NCBI RefSeq assembly: GCF_003342675.1
Contig: NZ_CP031148.1
Coordinates: 2,666,001-2,730,000, forward strand
Direction of reading: 5' to 3'
DNA length: 64,000 nt
Origin: Haloplanus rubicundus
GTDB lineage: Archaea; Halobacteriota; Halobacteria; Halobacteriales; Haloferacaceae
A model generated the notes under the pieces. It was given only the letters and a program-made list of their open reading frames with translations, was not told where the DNA came from and ran no database searches. The stretch's first letter is position 1. Each line of letters begins with the position of its first letter. Shown in pieces: positions 17,172 through 27,109 of the stretch. Position numbers and translations under genes: made by a program.

Positions 17172-17918
17172 ATGCAAGCAACAGTACGCGATCTGAACGG
17201 CGAGGATGCGGGCACGGTGGACCTCCCCGAGGTCTTCGAGACGGCCTACCGGCCGGACCTCATCAAGCGTGCCGTCCTGGCCGCCCAGGCGAACCGAAAG
17301 CAGGCGTACGGTGCCGACCCCTACGCCGGGCTGCGAACCCCGGCGGAGTCCTTCGGCAGCGGTCGCGGGATGGCCCACGTGCCCCGAGAGAACGGGCAGG
17401 GCGCCCGCGTCCCCCAGACCGTCGGCGGGCGCAAGGCGCACCCGCCGAAGGCCGAGAAGGACCAAGGGAAAGGAATCAACGACAAGGAGCGAAAACTCGC
17501 GATCCGGTCGGCCATCGCGGCGACGACCGACGCCGAGCGCGTGGCCGAGCGCGGGCACGCGTTCGATTCGGATCTCGACCTGCCGCTCGTCGTCAGCGAC
17601 GACTTCGAGGATCTGGTCAAGACCCGTGAGGTCGTCGACGTCCTCGAAGCGCTCGGCGTCCACGCGGACATCGAGCGCGCCGACGAGGGACGGACGATCA
17701 AGGCCGGGCAGGGCAAGGCCCGCGGCCGGAAGTACCGCGAGCCGAGTTCGATCCTGTTCGTGACGAGCGGGGAGCCGTCGAAGGCGGCACGCAACCTCGC
17801 TGGCGCGGACGTGACGACGGCCGCGGAGGTCAACGCCGAGGAACTGGCGCCCGGCACGCACGCCGGCCGCCTGACCGTCTGGACCGAGAGCGCCGTCGCG
17901 GAGGTGGCCGACCGATGA
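17172..17918 (+). CDS. rpl4: Large ribosomal subunit protein uL4
   Basis: A 248-residue archaeal L4 (L1e type). The N-terminal globular part begins MQATVRDLNGEDAG. The exit-tunnel loop is the basic stretch SFGSGRGMAHVPRENGQGAR. KAHPPKAEKDQGKGINDKER and the C-terminal VLFVTSGEPSKAARNL-like region complete the family pattern. It overlaps rpl23 by four bases (ATGA). Confidence 0.98.
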   Translation: MQATVRDLNGEDAGTVDLPEVFETAYRPDLIKRAVLAAQANRKQAYGADPYAGLRTPAESFGSGRGMAHVPRENGQGARVPQTVGGRKAHPPKAEKDQGKGINDKERKLAIRSAIAATTDAERVAERGHAFDSDLDLPLVVSDDFEDLVKTREVVDVLEALGVHADIERADEGRTIKAGQGKARGRKYREPSSILFVTSGEPSKAARNLAGADVTTAAEVNAEELAPGTHAGRLTVWTESAVAEVADR

Positions 17919-18169
17919 GCTCGATCATCGAGCATCCGCTGGTGACCGAGAAGGCGATGGACGAGATGGACTTCGACAACAAGCTCCAGTTCATCGTCGA
18001 CATCGACGCCACCAAGCCGGAGATCACGGAGGCCATCGAGTCCCGCTACGACGTGACGATCACGAAGGTGAACACACAGATCACCGCCCGCGGCGAAAAG
18101 AAGGCGGTCGTCGCCCTGTCGGAGGACGACGACGCACAGGAAATCGCCTCGCGAATCGGGGTGTTCTAA
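17915..18169 (+). CDS. rpl23: Large ribosomal subunit protein uL23
   Basis: An 84-residue protein beginning MSSIIEHPLVTEKAMDEM, the family N-terminus. A LQFIVDIDATKPEITEAIE block and a VNTQITARGEKKAVVAL hairpin follow. It sits at the tunnel exit and docks SRP/SecY in other systems. Overlaps rpl4 by four bases; one base separates it from rpl2. Confidence 0.97.
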   Translation: MSSIIEHPLVTEKAMDEMDFDNKLQFIVDIDATKPEITEAIESRYDVTITKVNTQITARGEKKAVVALSEDDDAQEIASRIGVF

Positions 18170-18170
18170 G

Positions 18171-18893
18171 ATGGGACGACGCATTCAGGGCCAGCGGCGT
18201 GGTCGCGGTGGGCCGACCTTCCGTGCCCCCAGCCACCGCTACAAGGCCGAACTCAGTCACAAGAAGGACGAAGAGCGCGATACGATCAGTGGCGAAATCG
18301 TCGACATCGAACACGACCCCGCCCGCTCGGCGCCCGTCGCCGCGGTGGAGTTCGAGGACGGGGACCAGCGGCTGGTCCTCGCCCCCGAGGGCGTGACCGT
18401 CGGCGAGACGATCCAGGTCGGCGTCTCCGCCGAGATCAAGCCGGGCAACACGCTCCCGCTGGCCGAGATTCCGGAAGGGGTCCCGGTCTGTAACGTCGAG
18501 AGCAGCCCCGGCGACGGCGGCAAGTTCGCCCGCGCCTCGGGGACGAGCGCACAGCTCATGACCCACGACAAGCGCGTGGCGGTCGTGAAGCTGCCGAGCG
18601 GTCAGGTCAAGCGCCTCAACCCGCAGTGTCGCGCCACCATCGGCGTGGTCGCGGGTGGCGGCCGGACCGAAAAGCCGTTCGTCAAGGCCGGCAACAAACA
18701 TCACAAGATGAAGGCACGCGGCACGAAGTGGCCGCGGGTCCGCGGGGTCGCCATGAACGCCGTCGACCACCCGTTCGGTGGCGGCGGCCGCCAGCACCCC
18801 GGCAAGCCCAAGTCCGTCTCACGGAACGCCCCGCCGGGACGGAAGGTGGGTGACATCGCCTCGAAACGAACCGGACGCGGAGGGAACAAATAA
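18171..18893 (+). CDS. rpl2: Large ribosomal subunit protein uL2
   Basis: A 240-residue archaeal L2 beginning [20 protein letters not shown]. The essential C-terminal loop is clear: [21 protein letters not shown], with the histidine conserved near the peptidyl-transferase centre, followed by [14 protein letters not shown]. Its stop overlaps the rps19 start by one base. Confidence 0.98.
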   Translation: MGRRIQGQRRGRGGPTFRAPSHRYKAELSHKKDEERDTISGEIVDIEHDPARSAPVAAVEFEDGDQRLVLAPEGVTVGETIQVGVSAEIKPGNTLPLAEIPEGVPVCNVESSPGDGGKFARASGTSAQLMTHDKRVAVVKLPSGQVKRLNPQCRATIGVVAGGGRTEKPFVKAGNKHHKMKARGTKWPRVRGVAMNAVDHPFGGGGRQHPGKPKSVSRNAPPGRKVGDIASKRTGRGGNK

Positions 18894-19315
18894 TGAGCTC
18901 CGAATACCGAACCGGCCGCGAGGGTGAGTTCACCTACCGCGGTCACACGCTCGACGAGCTGCAGTCCATGTCGCTCGACGAGGTTGCGGAACTGCTCCCC
19001 GCTCGAATGCGGCGAACCATCACCCGAGGGCTCTCGGTCGAACACGAGAAGCTGCTCGACAAAGCACGGGGGGCCGGCGAGGAGGAGACGGCGAACGACC
19101 CGATCCGCACGCACCTCCGTGACATGCCCATCGTGCCCGAGTTCGTGGGGCTGACCTTCTCGGTCTACAACGGCCAGGAGTTCCAGCGCGTCGAGGTCGA
19201 ACCCGAGATGATCGGGCACTACCTCGGCGAGTTCCAGCTCACCCGAACCTCGGTCGAGCACGGCCAGGCCGGCATCGGCGCGACCCGGTCCTCGAAGTTC
19301 GTGCCACTCAAGTAA
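18893..19315 (+). CDS. rps19: Small ribosomal subunit protein uS19
   Basis: A 140-residue archaeal S19 with the N-terminal extension [15 protein letters not shown]. The conserved core is [15 protein letters not shown]-like (here [16 protein letters not shown]), then [24 protein letters not shown] and a C-terminal [14 protein letters not shown]. It binds the head of the 30S subunit. Confidence 0.98.
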   Translation: MSSEYRTGREGEFTYRGHTLDELQSMSLDEVAELLPARMRRTITRGLSVEHEKLLDKARGAGEEETANDPIRTHLRDMPIVPEFVGLTFSVYNGQEFQRVEVEPEMIGHYLGEFQLTRTSVEHGQAGIGATRSSKFVPLK

Positions 19316-19318
19316 CAC

Positions 19319-19780
19319 ATGGGAATCAACTACAGCGTCGAGGCCGACCCGGAGACGACCGCCAAGGCGATGCTCCGAGAGCGGCCCATCAGCATCAAGC
19401 ACAGCAAGGCCATCGCCCGCGCGATCAAGGGTATGAGCGTCGCCGACGCCGAGGCGTACCTGCACGACGTGATCGACGAGAAGCAGTCGGTCCCGTTCAA
19501 ACAGCACAACTCCGGGGTCGGTCACCGGAGCGACATCGACGGCTGGGACGCGGGTCGCTACCCCGAGAAGGCCAGCGAGGACTTCCTGAAGCTCATCGAG
19601 AACGCCCGCAACAACGCGGACGAACAGGGCTTCGAGGGCGAGGCCATGACGATCAAACACGTCGCCGCTCACAAGGTCGGCGAACGACAGGGCCGGAAAC
19701 CCCGCGCGTTCGGTCGCGCGGACCCGTGGAACACCACGCTCTGTGACGTCGAACTCATCATCGAGGAGGACGAGGAATAA
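19319..19780 (+). CDS. rpl22: Large ribosomal subunit protein uL22
   Basis: A 153-residue archaeal L22 (L17e type): MGINYSVEADPETTAKAMLR, IKHSKAIARAIKGMSVADAEAYL, and the tunnel loop around HRSDIDGWDAGRYPEKAS. The C-terminal KHVAAHKVGERQGRKPRAFGR is family-typical. Its stop overlaps the rps3 start by one base. Confidence 0.97.
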   Translation: MGINYSVEADPETTAKAMLRERPISIKHSKAIARAIKGMSVADAEAYLHDVIDEKQSVPFKQHNSGVGHRSDIDGWDAGRYPEKASEDFLKLIENARNNADEQGFEGEAMTIKHVAAHKVGERQGRKPRAFGRADPWNTTLCDVELIIEEDEE

Positions 19781-20727
19781 TGGCTGACGAACACCAGTTC
19801 ATCGAGAACGGCCTGCAGCGCTCACAGATCGACGAATTCTTCGCGGACGAACTCGGCCGCGCCGGCTACGGCGGCATGGACGTCGCCAAGACCCCGATGG
19901 GGACCCAGATCGTCCTCAAGGCCGAGAAGCCCGGCATGGTCATCGGCAAGGGTGGGAAGAACATCCGCAAGGTGACCACCGAACTCGAGGAGCGCTTCGA
20001 CCTCGACGACCCCCAGATCGACGTACAGGAGGTCGACGAACCCGACCTCAACGCCCGCATCGTCGCGGACCGACTGGCCAACGCCCTCGAGCGTGGCTGG
20101 TACTTCCGCAAGGCGGGCCACACGACCATCGACCGGATCATGGAGGCCGGCGCGCTGGGCGCCGAGATCGTCCTGTCCGGGAAGGTCACCGGCGCCCGGT
20201 CGCGTGTCGAGAAGTTCAACCGGGGCTACATCAAGCACAACGGCGAACCCGCCGAGTCCATCGTGGACGAGGGGCAGGGCGTCGCCGTGATGAAGCTCGG
20301 CACCATCGGCGTGACGGTGAAGATCATCCCGCCGGGCGCCGAACTCCCGGACGACTTCGAGATCGCCGAGGACGCCGACGTCGAACCCGTCGAGCAGGCG
20401 GCCGAAACCGGCGGCGGCGTCGAGGAACTCCTCGAGGAGGAACCGGAGGAGATCCCGGACGTCGGCGAGGGCGAGGAGGTCGACGTGCCGACCGAGACGC
20501 CCGAAGACATCGAGGAGAGCCTCGACGAGGAGATCGTCGAGGAAGTCGTCGAAGAGGAACTCCCGGATGAGGAAGACGAGGACGAGGACGAAGCCGAGGC
20601 CGACGAGGCCGCGGACGACTCCGACGACCTCGACGAGGACGTCGACGAGGAGACGATGGACGAGGCGGCCGATCTCGTCGAAGAGATGGAAGCCGACGAC
20701 GACGAAGACGAGGAGGAGGACGCATAA
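19780..20727 (+). CDS. rps3: Small ribosomal subunit protein uS3 with long acidic tail
   Basis: A 315-residue uS3. An N-terminal type-2 KH domain carries VIGKGGKNIRKVT, and the S3-C domain carries TGARSRVEKFNRGYIKHNGEPA and GTIGVTVKIIPP. After about residue 195 the protein becomes an almost purely Asp/Glu tail of about 110 residues, a halophilic extension absent from bacterial S3. It overlaps rpl22 and rpl29 by one base each. Confidence 0.97.
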   Translation: MADEHQFIENGLQRSQIDEFFADELGRAGYGGMDVAKTPMGTQIVLKAEKPGMVIGKGGKNIRKVTTELEERFDLDDPQIDVQEVDEPDLNARIVADRLANALERGWYFRKAGHTTIDRIMEAGALGAEIVLSGKVTGARSRVEKFNRGYIKHNGEPAESIVDEGQGVAVMKLGTIGVTVKIIPPGAELPDDFEIAEDADVEPVEQAAETGGGVEELLEEEPEEIPDVGEGEEVDVPTETPEDIEESLDEEIVEEVVEEELPDEEDEDEDEAEADEAADDSDDLDEDVDEETMDEAADLVEEMEADDDEDEEEDA

Positions 20728-20930
20728 TGGCGATCCTGCACGTCGCGGAGATTCGCGACATGACGCCCGCCGAACGGGAGGCGGAACTCGAGGACCTCGA
20801 GACGGAACTGCTGAACGCCAAGGCCGTCCAGGCCGCCGGCGGGATGCCCGAGGACCCCTCGCGCATCGGCGAACTGAAAAAGACCATCGCGCGGATCAAG
20901 ACGATCCAGCGCGAAGAGGGCGACATCTGA
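20727..20930 (+). CDS. rpl29: Large ribosomal subunit protein uL29
   Basis: A 67-residue helical hairpin protein: MAILHVAEIRDMTPAEREAE, then LLNAKAVQAAGGMPEDPSRIGEL and the terminal helix KKTIARIKTIQREE. One-base overlaps with rps3 and the RNase P gene (TGATG at 20928-20932). Confidence 0.97.
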   Translation: MAILHVAEIRDMTPAEREAELEDLETELLNAKAVQAAGGMPEDPSRIGELKKTIARIKTIQREEGDI

Positions 20931-21319
20931 TGGCGCTCACACCCGAGACCCTGACCCGACACGAACTCGTCGGCCTGCACGTGCGGGTCGTCGAGTCCAC
21001 GAATCCCGACGCCGTCGGGATTAGCGGCCGCGTCGTCGGCGAGACGATGGGGACGCTCTCGGTGGAAGGGGATCGGGTGTGGCAGCTCCCCAAACAGGGG
21101 ACGACATTCGAATTCGCTCTCCCGCGGCCGCGCACAGATGAAGCCGCCGACGCCGCGAAGGCGTCGGGGACCACGTCCGAACTTCCGTCGGAAACTGCCA
21201 GCCGAACTGGTCAGTCTAACGGTTGCGAGGACGTGGCCTACGTTACGGTGGATGGCGCACGACTGCTCTCACGACCCGCCTTGCGAACCGAGAAGGCAGG
21301 TGTATCCACATGGCGATAG
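20930..21319 (+). CDS. rnp1: Ribonuclease P protein component 1 (Rpp29/aRpp29)
   Basis: A 129-residue protein from ATG 20930. The Sm-like barrel of archaeal Rpp29 is visible: [35 protein letters not shown], and [15 protein letters not shown]. It is split from the last strand ([15 protein letters not shown]) by a variable Ser/Thr/Glu-rich insert. It binds RNase P RNA and aids tRNA 5' maturation. Position between uL29 and uS17 is the conserved archaeal location. Its stop overlaps the rps17 start region (21310-21319). Confidence 0.93.
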   Translation: MALTPETLTRHELVGLHVRVVESTNPDAVGISGRVVGETMGTLSVEGDRVWQLPKQGTTFEFALPRPRTDEAADAAKASGTTSELPSETASRTGQSNGCEDVAYVTVDGARLLSRPALRTEKAGVSTWR

Positions 21320-21636
21320 GACTGAACGTAACAGAACCGGAGGAAGCCTGTTCCGACCAGCACTGTCCGTTCCACGGCTCGTTGTCCGTGCGCGGGCAGA
21401 CGCTGGAAGGCACGGTGGCCTCCACAGCAATGGAAAAGACGGTCGTCGTCGAACGCGAGTACGACGTTCGCGTTCCGAAGTACGACCGATACATGAAACG
21501 CCGGAGTCGCATCCCGGCCCACGCACCCCCGTGTCTGGGCCTCGAGGAAGGCGACACGGTCCGCATCGCGGAGACCCGGCCCCTCTCGAAGACCAAATCA
21601 CACGTGGTCGTCGAGAAACTGGGAGGTGACGAGTGA
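21310..21636 (+). CDS. rps17: Small ribosomal subunit protein uS17
   Basis: A 108-residue archaeal S17 from ATG 21310 ([16 protein letters not shown]). The open frame continues 29 codons upstream but that part overlaps the RNase P gene and is not conserved in character. OB-fold blocks: [37 protein letters not shown], and [22 protein letters not shown]. It overlaps the RNase P gene by 10 bases and rpl14 by one. Confidence 0.97.
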   Translation: MAIGLNVTEPEEACSDQHCPFHGSLSVRGQTLEGTVASTAMEKTVVVEREYDVRVPKYDRYMKRRSRIPAHAPPCLGLEEGDTVRIAETRPLSKTKSHVVVEKLGGDE

Positions 21637-22034
21637 TGGAGGCGCTGAAAGCCGACGTCACCCGTGGTCTCGCCAAGGGCTCGCTGATCAACTGCGCCGA
21701 CAACACGGGCGCACGGCAGCTGAAGGTCATCAGCGTCGCGGGCTACTCCGGAACCAAGAATCGACACCCCAAAGCGGGCATCGGTGACAAGGTGACCGTC
21801 TCGGTCACCAAGGGCACGCCGGAGATGCGACGACAGGTCCTCGAGGCCGTCGTCGTCCGCCAGCGCAAGCCCATCCGCCGACCCAGCGGCACGCGCGTGA
21901 AATTCGAGGACAACGCCGCCGTCGTCATCGACGACATGGAAGAGCCTCGCGGGACCGAGATCAAGGGTCCCGTCGCACGCGAAGTCGCCGAACGCTTCGG
22001 GAGCATCGCATCGACGGCAACGATGATCGTATGA
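21636..22034 (+). CDS. rpl14: Large ribosomal subunit protein uL14
   Basis: A 132-residue L14 from ATG 21636. An in-frame GTG one codon earlier is not needed. Family blocks: [61 protein letters not shown] and a C-terminal [16 protein letters not shown]. It binds 23S rRNA near the subunit interface. Four-base overlap with rpl24. Confidence 0.97.
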   Translation: MEALKADVTRGLAKGSLINCADNTGARQLKVISVAGYSGTKNRHPKAGIGDKVTVSVTKGTPEMRRQVLEAVVVRQRKPIRRPSGTRVKFEDNAAVVIDDMEEPRGTEIKGPVAREVAERFGSIASTATMIV

Positions 22035-22387
22035 CTCGACAGCCACGCAAACAGCGCACGCAGACACGGAACGCGCCCCTGCACGAGCGACACGACCAGG
22101 TCCGATCCACGCTCGCGGACGACCTCCGCGAGCAGTACGGCCAGCGGTCGGTTCGCGTCAACGCGGGCGACACCGTCGAGGTGCTCCGTGGCGACCACGC
22201 CGGCGAGGAAGCCGAAGTGATCGCCGTGGACCTCGCGGACGAAGTCGTCCACGTCGAGGGTGTGACCGTCGAGAAGGCCGACGGCGAAGAGGTGCCCCGG
22301 CCGCTCGACGCGAGCAACCTTCGCGTGACCGATCTCGACCTGGAGGACGACCGCCGACGGGCGCGACTGGAGGAGGATAGCGAATGA
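22031..22387 (+). CDS. rpl24: Large ribosomal subunit protein uL24
   Basis: A 118-residue L24 (L26e type): N-terminal [20 protein letters not shown], then a KOW motif ([21 protein letters not shown]), then a strand [19 protein letters not shown]. An assembly initiator of the 50S subunit. Four-base overlaps on both sides. Confidence 0.97.
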   Translation: MTRQPRKQRTQTRNAPLHERHDQVRSTLADDLREQYGQRSVRVNAGDTVEVLRGDHAGEEAEVIAVDLADEVVHVEGVTVEKADGEEVPRPLDASNLRVTDLDLEDDRRRARLEEDSE

Positions 22388-23100
22388 CGCGACATCAGAA
22401 ACGACTCTCGGTCCCGAAGTCCTGGCCGGTCGAACGGAAGACCGCGACGTGGACGGTCAAGGCCGGTGCCGGCCCGCACGGCGAGGCAGGGGTCCCCCTG
22501 CTGATCGTCCTGCGGGACGTGCTCGGCTACGTCGACTCGCGGAAGGAAGCCAACTACGCCCTGAACCAGGGCGGCGTGCTCGTCAACGGGGACGTCCCGT
22601 CGAGCGTCGAACGCCCCATCGGGATGTTCGACATCCTCGCCTTCGGCGACCGCGACGAGTTCTACCGCGTGTTCCCGGACGAGGGCGGTCGACTCGCGCT
22701 GACCCCCATCGACGCCGACGCGGCCGGAAGCCGCCTCGGCAAGATCGTCCGCAAGACGCAGGTCACCGGCGGCGACGTCCAGCTCACGCTCCACGACGGC
22801 GCGAACGTTCGCGTCGACGCGGACAGTGAGTACGCCACCGGCGACTCGCTCGTGATCGACAACGAGGACAAGGAGATCGTCGCCCACTTCGTCTACGAGG
22901 AGGGCGCGCTCGTGACCGCCGTCGCCGGCAGCCACGCCGGCGAAATCGGCGAAATCGAGGAGATCACGGTCACGCCGGGCAGCGGTGACAACGTCGTCAC
23001 CGTGTCCCAGGACGACGGCGGCTTCGAGACGGTCGAAGACTACGTCGTCGTGATCGACGAGAACTTCACCGAGGACGACTCGGAGGAGGCTGACGAATGA
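22384..23100 (+). CDS. rps4e: Small ribosomal subunit protein eS4
   Basis: A 238-residue archaeal/eukaryotic-type S4e. It begins [19 protein letters not shown], carries an S4 RNA-binding segment ([20 protein letters not shown], then VNGDV) and a C-terminal KOW segment ([15 protein letters not shown]). It ends in an acidic tail. Four-base overlap with rpl24 and rpl5. Confidence 0.97.
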   Translation: MTRHQKRLSVPKSWPVERKTATWTVKAGAGPHGEAGVPLLIVLRDVLGYVDSRKEANYALNQGGVLVNGDVPSSVERPIGMFDILAFGDRDEFYRVFPDEGGRLALTPIDADAAGSRLGKIVRKTQVTGGDVQLTLHDGANVRVDADSEYATGDSLVIDNEDKEIVAHFVYEEGALVTAVAGSHAGEIGEIEEITVTPGSGDNVVTVSQDDGGFETVEDYVVVIDENFTEDDSEEADE

Positions 23101-23624
23101 GCGAGAGCGACACCGCCGAGTTCCACGAGATGCGCGAGCCGCGGATCGAGAAGGTCGTCGTCCACATGGGCGTCGGCGAAGGCGGCCGCGAACTCGCGGA
23201 CGCCGAGGAGATCCTCGAGGACGTCACCGGCCAGCAGAGCGTGCGAACGAGCGCGAAGCGGACGGTCCAGGAGTTCAACATCCGCGAGGGCGACCCCATC
23301 GGTGCGAAGGTGACCCTCCGCGGTGCGGACGCCGCGGACTTCCTCGACACCGCGCTCCCGCTGGTCGACCTCTCGGCGTCGCAGTTCGACGAGACCGGCA
23401 ACTTCAGCTTCGGCGTCGAGGAACACACCGCGTTCCCGAGTCAGGAGTACGATCCGAACGTCGGCATCTACGGGCTCGACGTGACGGTCAACCTGGTTCG
23501 ACCGGGCTACCGTGTCGCCAAGCGCGACAAGGTGTCGCGGTCGATCCCGTCGGCCCACCGACTCGACGCCGACGACGCGGTCGCCTTCATCGAGGCCAAC
23601 TTCGACGTGGAGGTCACGCAATGA
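23097..23624 (+). CDS. rpl5: Large ribosomal subunit protein uL5
   Basis: A 175-residue L5 with [17 protein letters not shown], then [21 protein letters not shown], a GAKVTLRG segment and the [20 protein letters not shown] block. It contacts 5S rRNA and the P-site tRNA elbow. Four-base overlap with rps14. Confidence 0.97.
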   Translation: MSESDTAEFHEMREPRIEKVVVHMGVGEGGRELADAEEILEDVTGQQSVRTSAKRTVQEFNIREGDPIGAKVTLRGADAADFLDTALPLVDLSASQFDETGNFSFGVEEHTAFPSQEYDPNVGIYGLDVTVNLVRPGYRVAKRDKVSRSIPSAHRLDADDAVAFIEANFDVEVTQ

Positions 23625-23803
23625 GTGAATCACAAGACGAACGCGACGTGACCGGTGAGCACGCCTCGCCGCGGACCGACGACCGCCACCAGTGTCGTCG
23701 GTGCGGCCGCAAGCAGGGGCTCGTCGGCAAGTACGACATCTTCCTGTGTCGGCAGTGCTTCCGAGAGGTCGCGCGCGACATGGGCTTCAAGAAGTATCGA
23801 TAA
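23621..23803 (+). CDS. rps14: Small ribosomal subunit protein uS14, zinc type
   Basis: A 60-residue Zn-binding S14. Cys25-x2-Cys28 and Cys43-x2-Cys46 form the zinc knuckle around [12 protein letters not shown]. An 18-residue N-terminal acidic extension is halophile-typical. Two bases precede the rps8 ATG. Confidence 0.97.
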   Translation: MSESQDERDVTGEHASPRTDDRHQCRRCGRKQGLVGKYDIFLCRQCFREVARDMGFKKYR

Positions 23804-23805
23804 CA

Positions 23806-24198
23806 ATGGCAGGGAACGACCCCCTCTCGAACGCGCTCTCGGGGCTCGACAACGCCGAGAGCGTGGGACATCTGTCCCACACGGTACAGCCCGCCTCGAA
23901 CGTGATCGGCTCGGTACTCGAGGTCTTCTACGACCGCGGGTACATCGACGGATTCGAGTTCGTCGACGACGGCAAATCCGGTCGCTTCGAGATCGAACTG
24001 AAAGGTGCGATCAACCACTGTGGCGTCGTCAAGCCCCGCTACTCCGCGGGCGCCGACGAGTACGAAAAGTGGGAGAAGCGGTATCTCCCCGCCCGCGACT
24101 ACGGGGCACTCGTCGTCACGACCAGTCACGGCGTCATGAGCCACTACGAGGCCCGCGAACAGGGCATCGGTGGCCAGGTGATCGCGTACGTCTACTAA
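23806..24198 (+). CDS. rps8: Small ribosomal subunit protein uS8
   Basis: A 130-residue archaeal S8 (S15a type): DPLSNALSGLDNAESVG, SNVIGSVLEVFYDRGYIDGF, and the C-terminal GALVVTTSHGVMSHYEARE with GGQVIAYVY. ATG 23806 gives the family length; the longer upstream frame overlaps rps14. Confidence 0.97.
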   Translation: MAGNDPLSNALSGLDNAESVGHLSHTVQPASNVIGSVLEVFYDRGYIDGFEFVDDGKSGRFEIELKGAINHCGVVKPRYSAGADEYEKWEKRYLPARDYGALVVTTSHGVMSHYEAREQGIGGQVIAYVY

Positions 24199-24200
24199 CG

Positions 24201-24734
24201 ATGAACCGAACAGCACTCACGATTCCGGACGACGTGTCCGCCGAGATAGACCACCTCGACCTGACCGTCGAGGGGCCGAACGGGAGCGTCACGCGACGCC
24301 TCTGGTACCCCGACGTGTCGGTGTCGGTGGACGGTGACAGCGTGGTGATCGAGAGCGAGGCCGACGACGCCAACACGCGCGCGACGCTCGGCACCTTCGA
24401 GAGCCACGTCGAGAACATGTTCTACGGCGTGACCGAGGGATGGGAGTACGAGATGGAGATCTTCTACGCCCACTTCCCGATGCAGGTCACCGTCGAGGGC
24501 GACGAAGTCGTCATCGAGAACTTCCTCGGCGAACGCGCGCCGCGGACGGTCCAGATTCGCGGCGACACGCAGGTACAGGTCGACGGCGAGGAGATCACCC
24601 TCTCCGGTCCCGACAAGGAGGCCGTCGGACAGACGGCCGCCGACATCGAACAGTTGACACGCGTCAACGACAAGGACACCCGCGTCTTCCAGGACGGCGT
24701 CTACATCACCCAGAAACCCCGAGGTGGGGCATAA
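24201..24734 (+). CDS. rpl6: Large ribosomal subunit protein uL6
   Basis: A 177-residue archaeal L6 (L9e type). Two repeated L6 folds are visible, with VEGPNGSVTRRL in the first and VIENFLGERAPRTVQIRGD in the second. VYITQKPRGG stands at the C-terminus. ATG 24201 follows the rps8 stop by two bases, and its stop directly abuts the rpl32e start. Confidence 0.97.
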   Translation: MNRTALTIPDDVSAEIDHLDLTVEGPNGSVTRRLWYPDVSVSVDGDSVVIESEADDANTRATLGTFESHVENMFYGVTEGWEYEMEIFYAHFPMQVTVEGDEVVIENFLGERAPRTVQIRGDTQVQVDGEEITLSGPDKEAVGQTAADIEQLTRVNDKDTRVFQDGVYITQKPRGGA

Positions 24735-25448
24735 ATGAGCGCAGACGACGACATCCAGTCCATCGAAGACATCGGCGGCGTCGGGCCGTCGAAGGCGGAG
24801 GCGCTCCGCGAGGCCGGCTACGAGTCCATCGAGGACCTCAAGGCCGCGAGCCAGTCCGAACTGGCCGACATCGACGGCATCGGCAACGCGCTCGCCGCGC
24901 GTATCAAGGCCGACGTCGGTGGTCTCGAAGTCAGCGAGGAGACCGAAGCCGAAGTCGAAGAGGAAGAGCCGGCGGAGACCGAGGAGACGGAGGAAGTCGA
25001 GACGGAGCTGCGCCCGCGCGGCCACGCCGACAAGACTCCCGACCTCGACGACGAGGCCGCCCGCGCGTTGGTGCAGAAACACCGGCAGGGCAAGCCGCAG
25101 TTCAACCGGCAGGACTACCACAAGAAAAAGCGCACCCCGACCTCGTGGCGGAAGCCGCGTGGGAACCTCTCGAAACAGCGCCGCGGGATCAAAGGTAAGG
25201 GCGCGACCGTCGAGGCGGGCTACCGCTCGCCGACGGCCGCGCGCGGCCTGCACCCCAGCGGCTTCGAGGAGATTCGCGTCCACAACACGGACGACCTGGA
25301 GGGGGTCGACCCCGACACGGAGGCCGTCCGTATCGCGAGCGGCGTGGGCGCGCGCAAGCGCGAACGCATCGAGGACGTCTGTGAGGACCGCGAGATTCGC
25401 GTCCTCAACCCGACGTACGTCGAAGTCGAAGTGGAGGAGGAAGCATGA
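24735..25448 (+). CDS. rpl32e: Large ribosomal subunit protein eL32 with helix-hairpin-helix extension
   Basis: A 237-residue eL32. The C-terminal half is the conserved domain ([38 protein letters not shown]). The N-terminal ~70 residues form a helix-hairpin-helix-like extension ([20 protein letters not shown] and [17 protein letters not shown]), followed by an acidic linker. This extension is known from other haloarchaeal L32e proteins. Four-base overlap with rpl19e. Confidence 0.96.
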   Translation: MSADDDIQSIEDIGGVGPSKAEALREAGYESIEDLKAASQSELADIDGIGNALAARIKADVGGLEVSEETEAEVEEEEPAETEETEEVETELRPRGHADKTPDLDDEAARALVQKHRQGKPQFNRQDYHKKKRTPTSWRKPRGNLSKQRRGIKGKGATVEAGYRSPTAARGLHPSGFEEIRVHNTDDLEGVDPDTEAVRIASGVGARKRERIEDVCEDREIRVLNPTYVEVEVEEEA

Positions 25449-25903
25449 CGGACCTGAGCGCACAGAAACGGCTCGCGGCCGACGTGCTCGACGTGGGCAA
25501 GGACCGCGTGTGGTTCGACCCCGAAGCCCAGAGCGAAATCGCGGACGCGATCACCCGCGAGGACATCCGTGACCTCGTCGACGAGGGCACGATCCAGCAG
25601 AAGGGCTCCTCGAACAACTCGCGTGGCCGTGCCCGCGAGCGAGCGGACAAACAGGCCTACGGCCACCGCACCGGTGCCGGCACCCGTCGTGGGACCGCCG
25701 GCGCACGCGAGAACAGCAAGGAGAACTGGACGAGTCGCATCCGCGCCCAGCGGCGTCGTCTGCGCGAGTTGCGCGACGACGGCCCGCTCGACCGAACGCA
25801 GTACCGCGAGCTCTACAACAAGGCTGGCGGTGGCGAGTTCGAGAGCGTGGCGCGACTCGAAGCGTACATCGAGAACAACTACGACGTGGAGGTGAACGAC
25901 TGA
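25445..25903 (+). CDS. rpl19e: Large ribosomal subunit protein eL19
   Basis: A 152-residue eL19: [39 protein letters not shown], then the basic [20 protein letters not shown] helix region and [20 protein letters not shown]. One-base overlap with rpl18. Confidence 0.97.
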   Translation: MTDLSAQKRLAADVLDVGKDRVWFDPEAQSEIADAITREDIRDLVDEGTIQQKGSSNNSRGRARERADKQAYGHRTGAGTRRGTAGARENSKENWTSRIRAQRRRLRELRDDGPLDRTQYRELYNKAGGGEFESVARLEAYIENNYDVEVND

Positions 25904-26463
25904 TGGCAACAGGCCCACGATACAAGGTCCCGATGCGGCGCCGCCGCGAGGACCGAACCGACTACCACCAGAGGTTGCGCCTGCTGAAATCCGGCAAGCC
26001 CCGCCTGGTCGCTCGCGTGAGCAACCGGCACGTCAGGGCGCAGCTGATCACCCCCGGTCCGAGCGGTGACGAGACGCACGCGGCCGCCTCCTCCGAGGAC
26101 CTCGCGGAGTACGGCTGGGACGCCCCGACGGGCAACCTCCCCAGCGCGTACCTCACGGGCTACCTCGCGGGACTCCGCGCGCTCGACGCCGGCCTCACGG
26201 AGGCCGTCCTCGACATCGGTCTCAACACGGCGACGCCCGGGAACAAGGTGTTCGCAGTACAGGAAGGCGCAATCGACGCGGGACTCGACATCCCGCACAG
26301 CGAGAGCGTCCTCGCGGACTGGTCGCGCAACCGCGGCGAGCACATCGCCGAGTACGCCGAACAGCTGGACGAACCGCTGTACGGCGGCGACTTCGACGCG
26401 ACGGAGCTCCCCGAGCACTTCGACGAAGTGCGCGAACGACTGATGGAGGACAATGAGCAGTAA
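25903..26463 (+). CDS. rpl18: Large ribosomal subunit protein uL18
   Basis: A 186-residue archaeal L18 (L5e type). It begins [20 protein letters not shown] and contains [20 protein letters not shown] and the [14 protein letters not shown]-like helix (here [18 protein letters not shown]). It anchors 5S rRNA. Its 3' end overlaps the rps5 start by 11 bases. Confidence 0.97.
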   Translation: MATGPRYKVPMRRRREDRTDYHQRLRLLKSGKPRLVARVSNRHVRAQLITPGPSGDETHAAASSEDLAEYGWDAPTGNLPSAYLTGYLAGLRALDAGLTEAVLDIGLNTATPGNKVFAVQEGAIDAGLDIPHSESVLADWSRNRGEHIAEYAEQLDEPLYGGDFDATELPEHFDEVRERLMEDNEQ

Positions 26464-27109
26464 CGATTACGGCGACGGCTGGGAACCGCGCACGCGGCTC
26501 GGCCGCAAGGTACAGGACGGCGACATCTCGTCGATGAAGGCGGCCCTCGAATCCGGGCTCCCGCTGAAGGAGGCCGAAATCGTCGATCAGCTCCTGCCGG
26601 GGCTGGACGACGAGGTGCTGGACATCAACATGGTCCAGCGGATGACCGACTCCGGGCGCCGGGTGAAGTTCCGGTGTGTCGTCGCGGTGGGCAACCGCGA
26701 CGGCTACCTCGGCTACGCCGAGGCCCGCGACGATCAGGTCGGCTCCGCCATCCAGAAGGCCATCGACGTGGCCAAGCTGAACATCATCGAGGTCGACCGC
26801 GGGTCGGGGTCCTGGGAGGACCGCGCCGGCGGCGTCAACTCCCTGACCCGGAAGGCGACGGGGAAAGCCGGCTCGGTGACGGTCGAGATCATCCCCGCCC
26901 CGCAGGGGCTGGGGCTGGCGGCCGCCCCGACGGTGCGGAACATCCTCGAACTCGCGGGCGTGCAGGACGCCTGGACGAAGTCGACGGGCAACACCCGGAC
27001 GACGGTCAACCTCGCGAAGGCGACGTACAACGCGCTCCAGAACGCGTCACAGTCGCGGACGCCCCGGCGGGCACGCCGCAAACAGACCGAAACCGAGGTG
27101 AACGAGTGA
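26453..27109 (+). CDS. rps5: Small ribosomal subunit protein uS5
   Basis: A 218-residue archaeal S5 (S2e type). The dsRBD-like segment shows [20 protein letters not shown] and [16 protein letters not shown]; the C-terminal domain shows [20 protein letters not shown] and [12 protein letters not shown]. It contributes to decoding accuracy. One-base overlap with rpl30. Confidence 0.97.
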   Translation: MSSNDYGDGWEPRTRLGRKVQDGDISSMKAALESGLPLKEAEIVDQLLPGLDDEVLDINMVQRMTDSGRRVKFRCVVAVGNRDGYLGYAEARDDQVGSAIQKAIDVAKLNIIEVDRGSGSWEDRAGGVNSLTRKATGKAGSVTVEIIPAPQGLGLAAAPTVRNILELAGVQDAWTKSTGNTRTTVNLAKATYNALQNASQSRTPRRARRKQTETEVNE

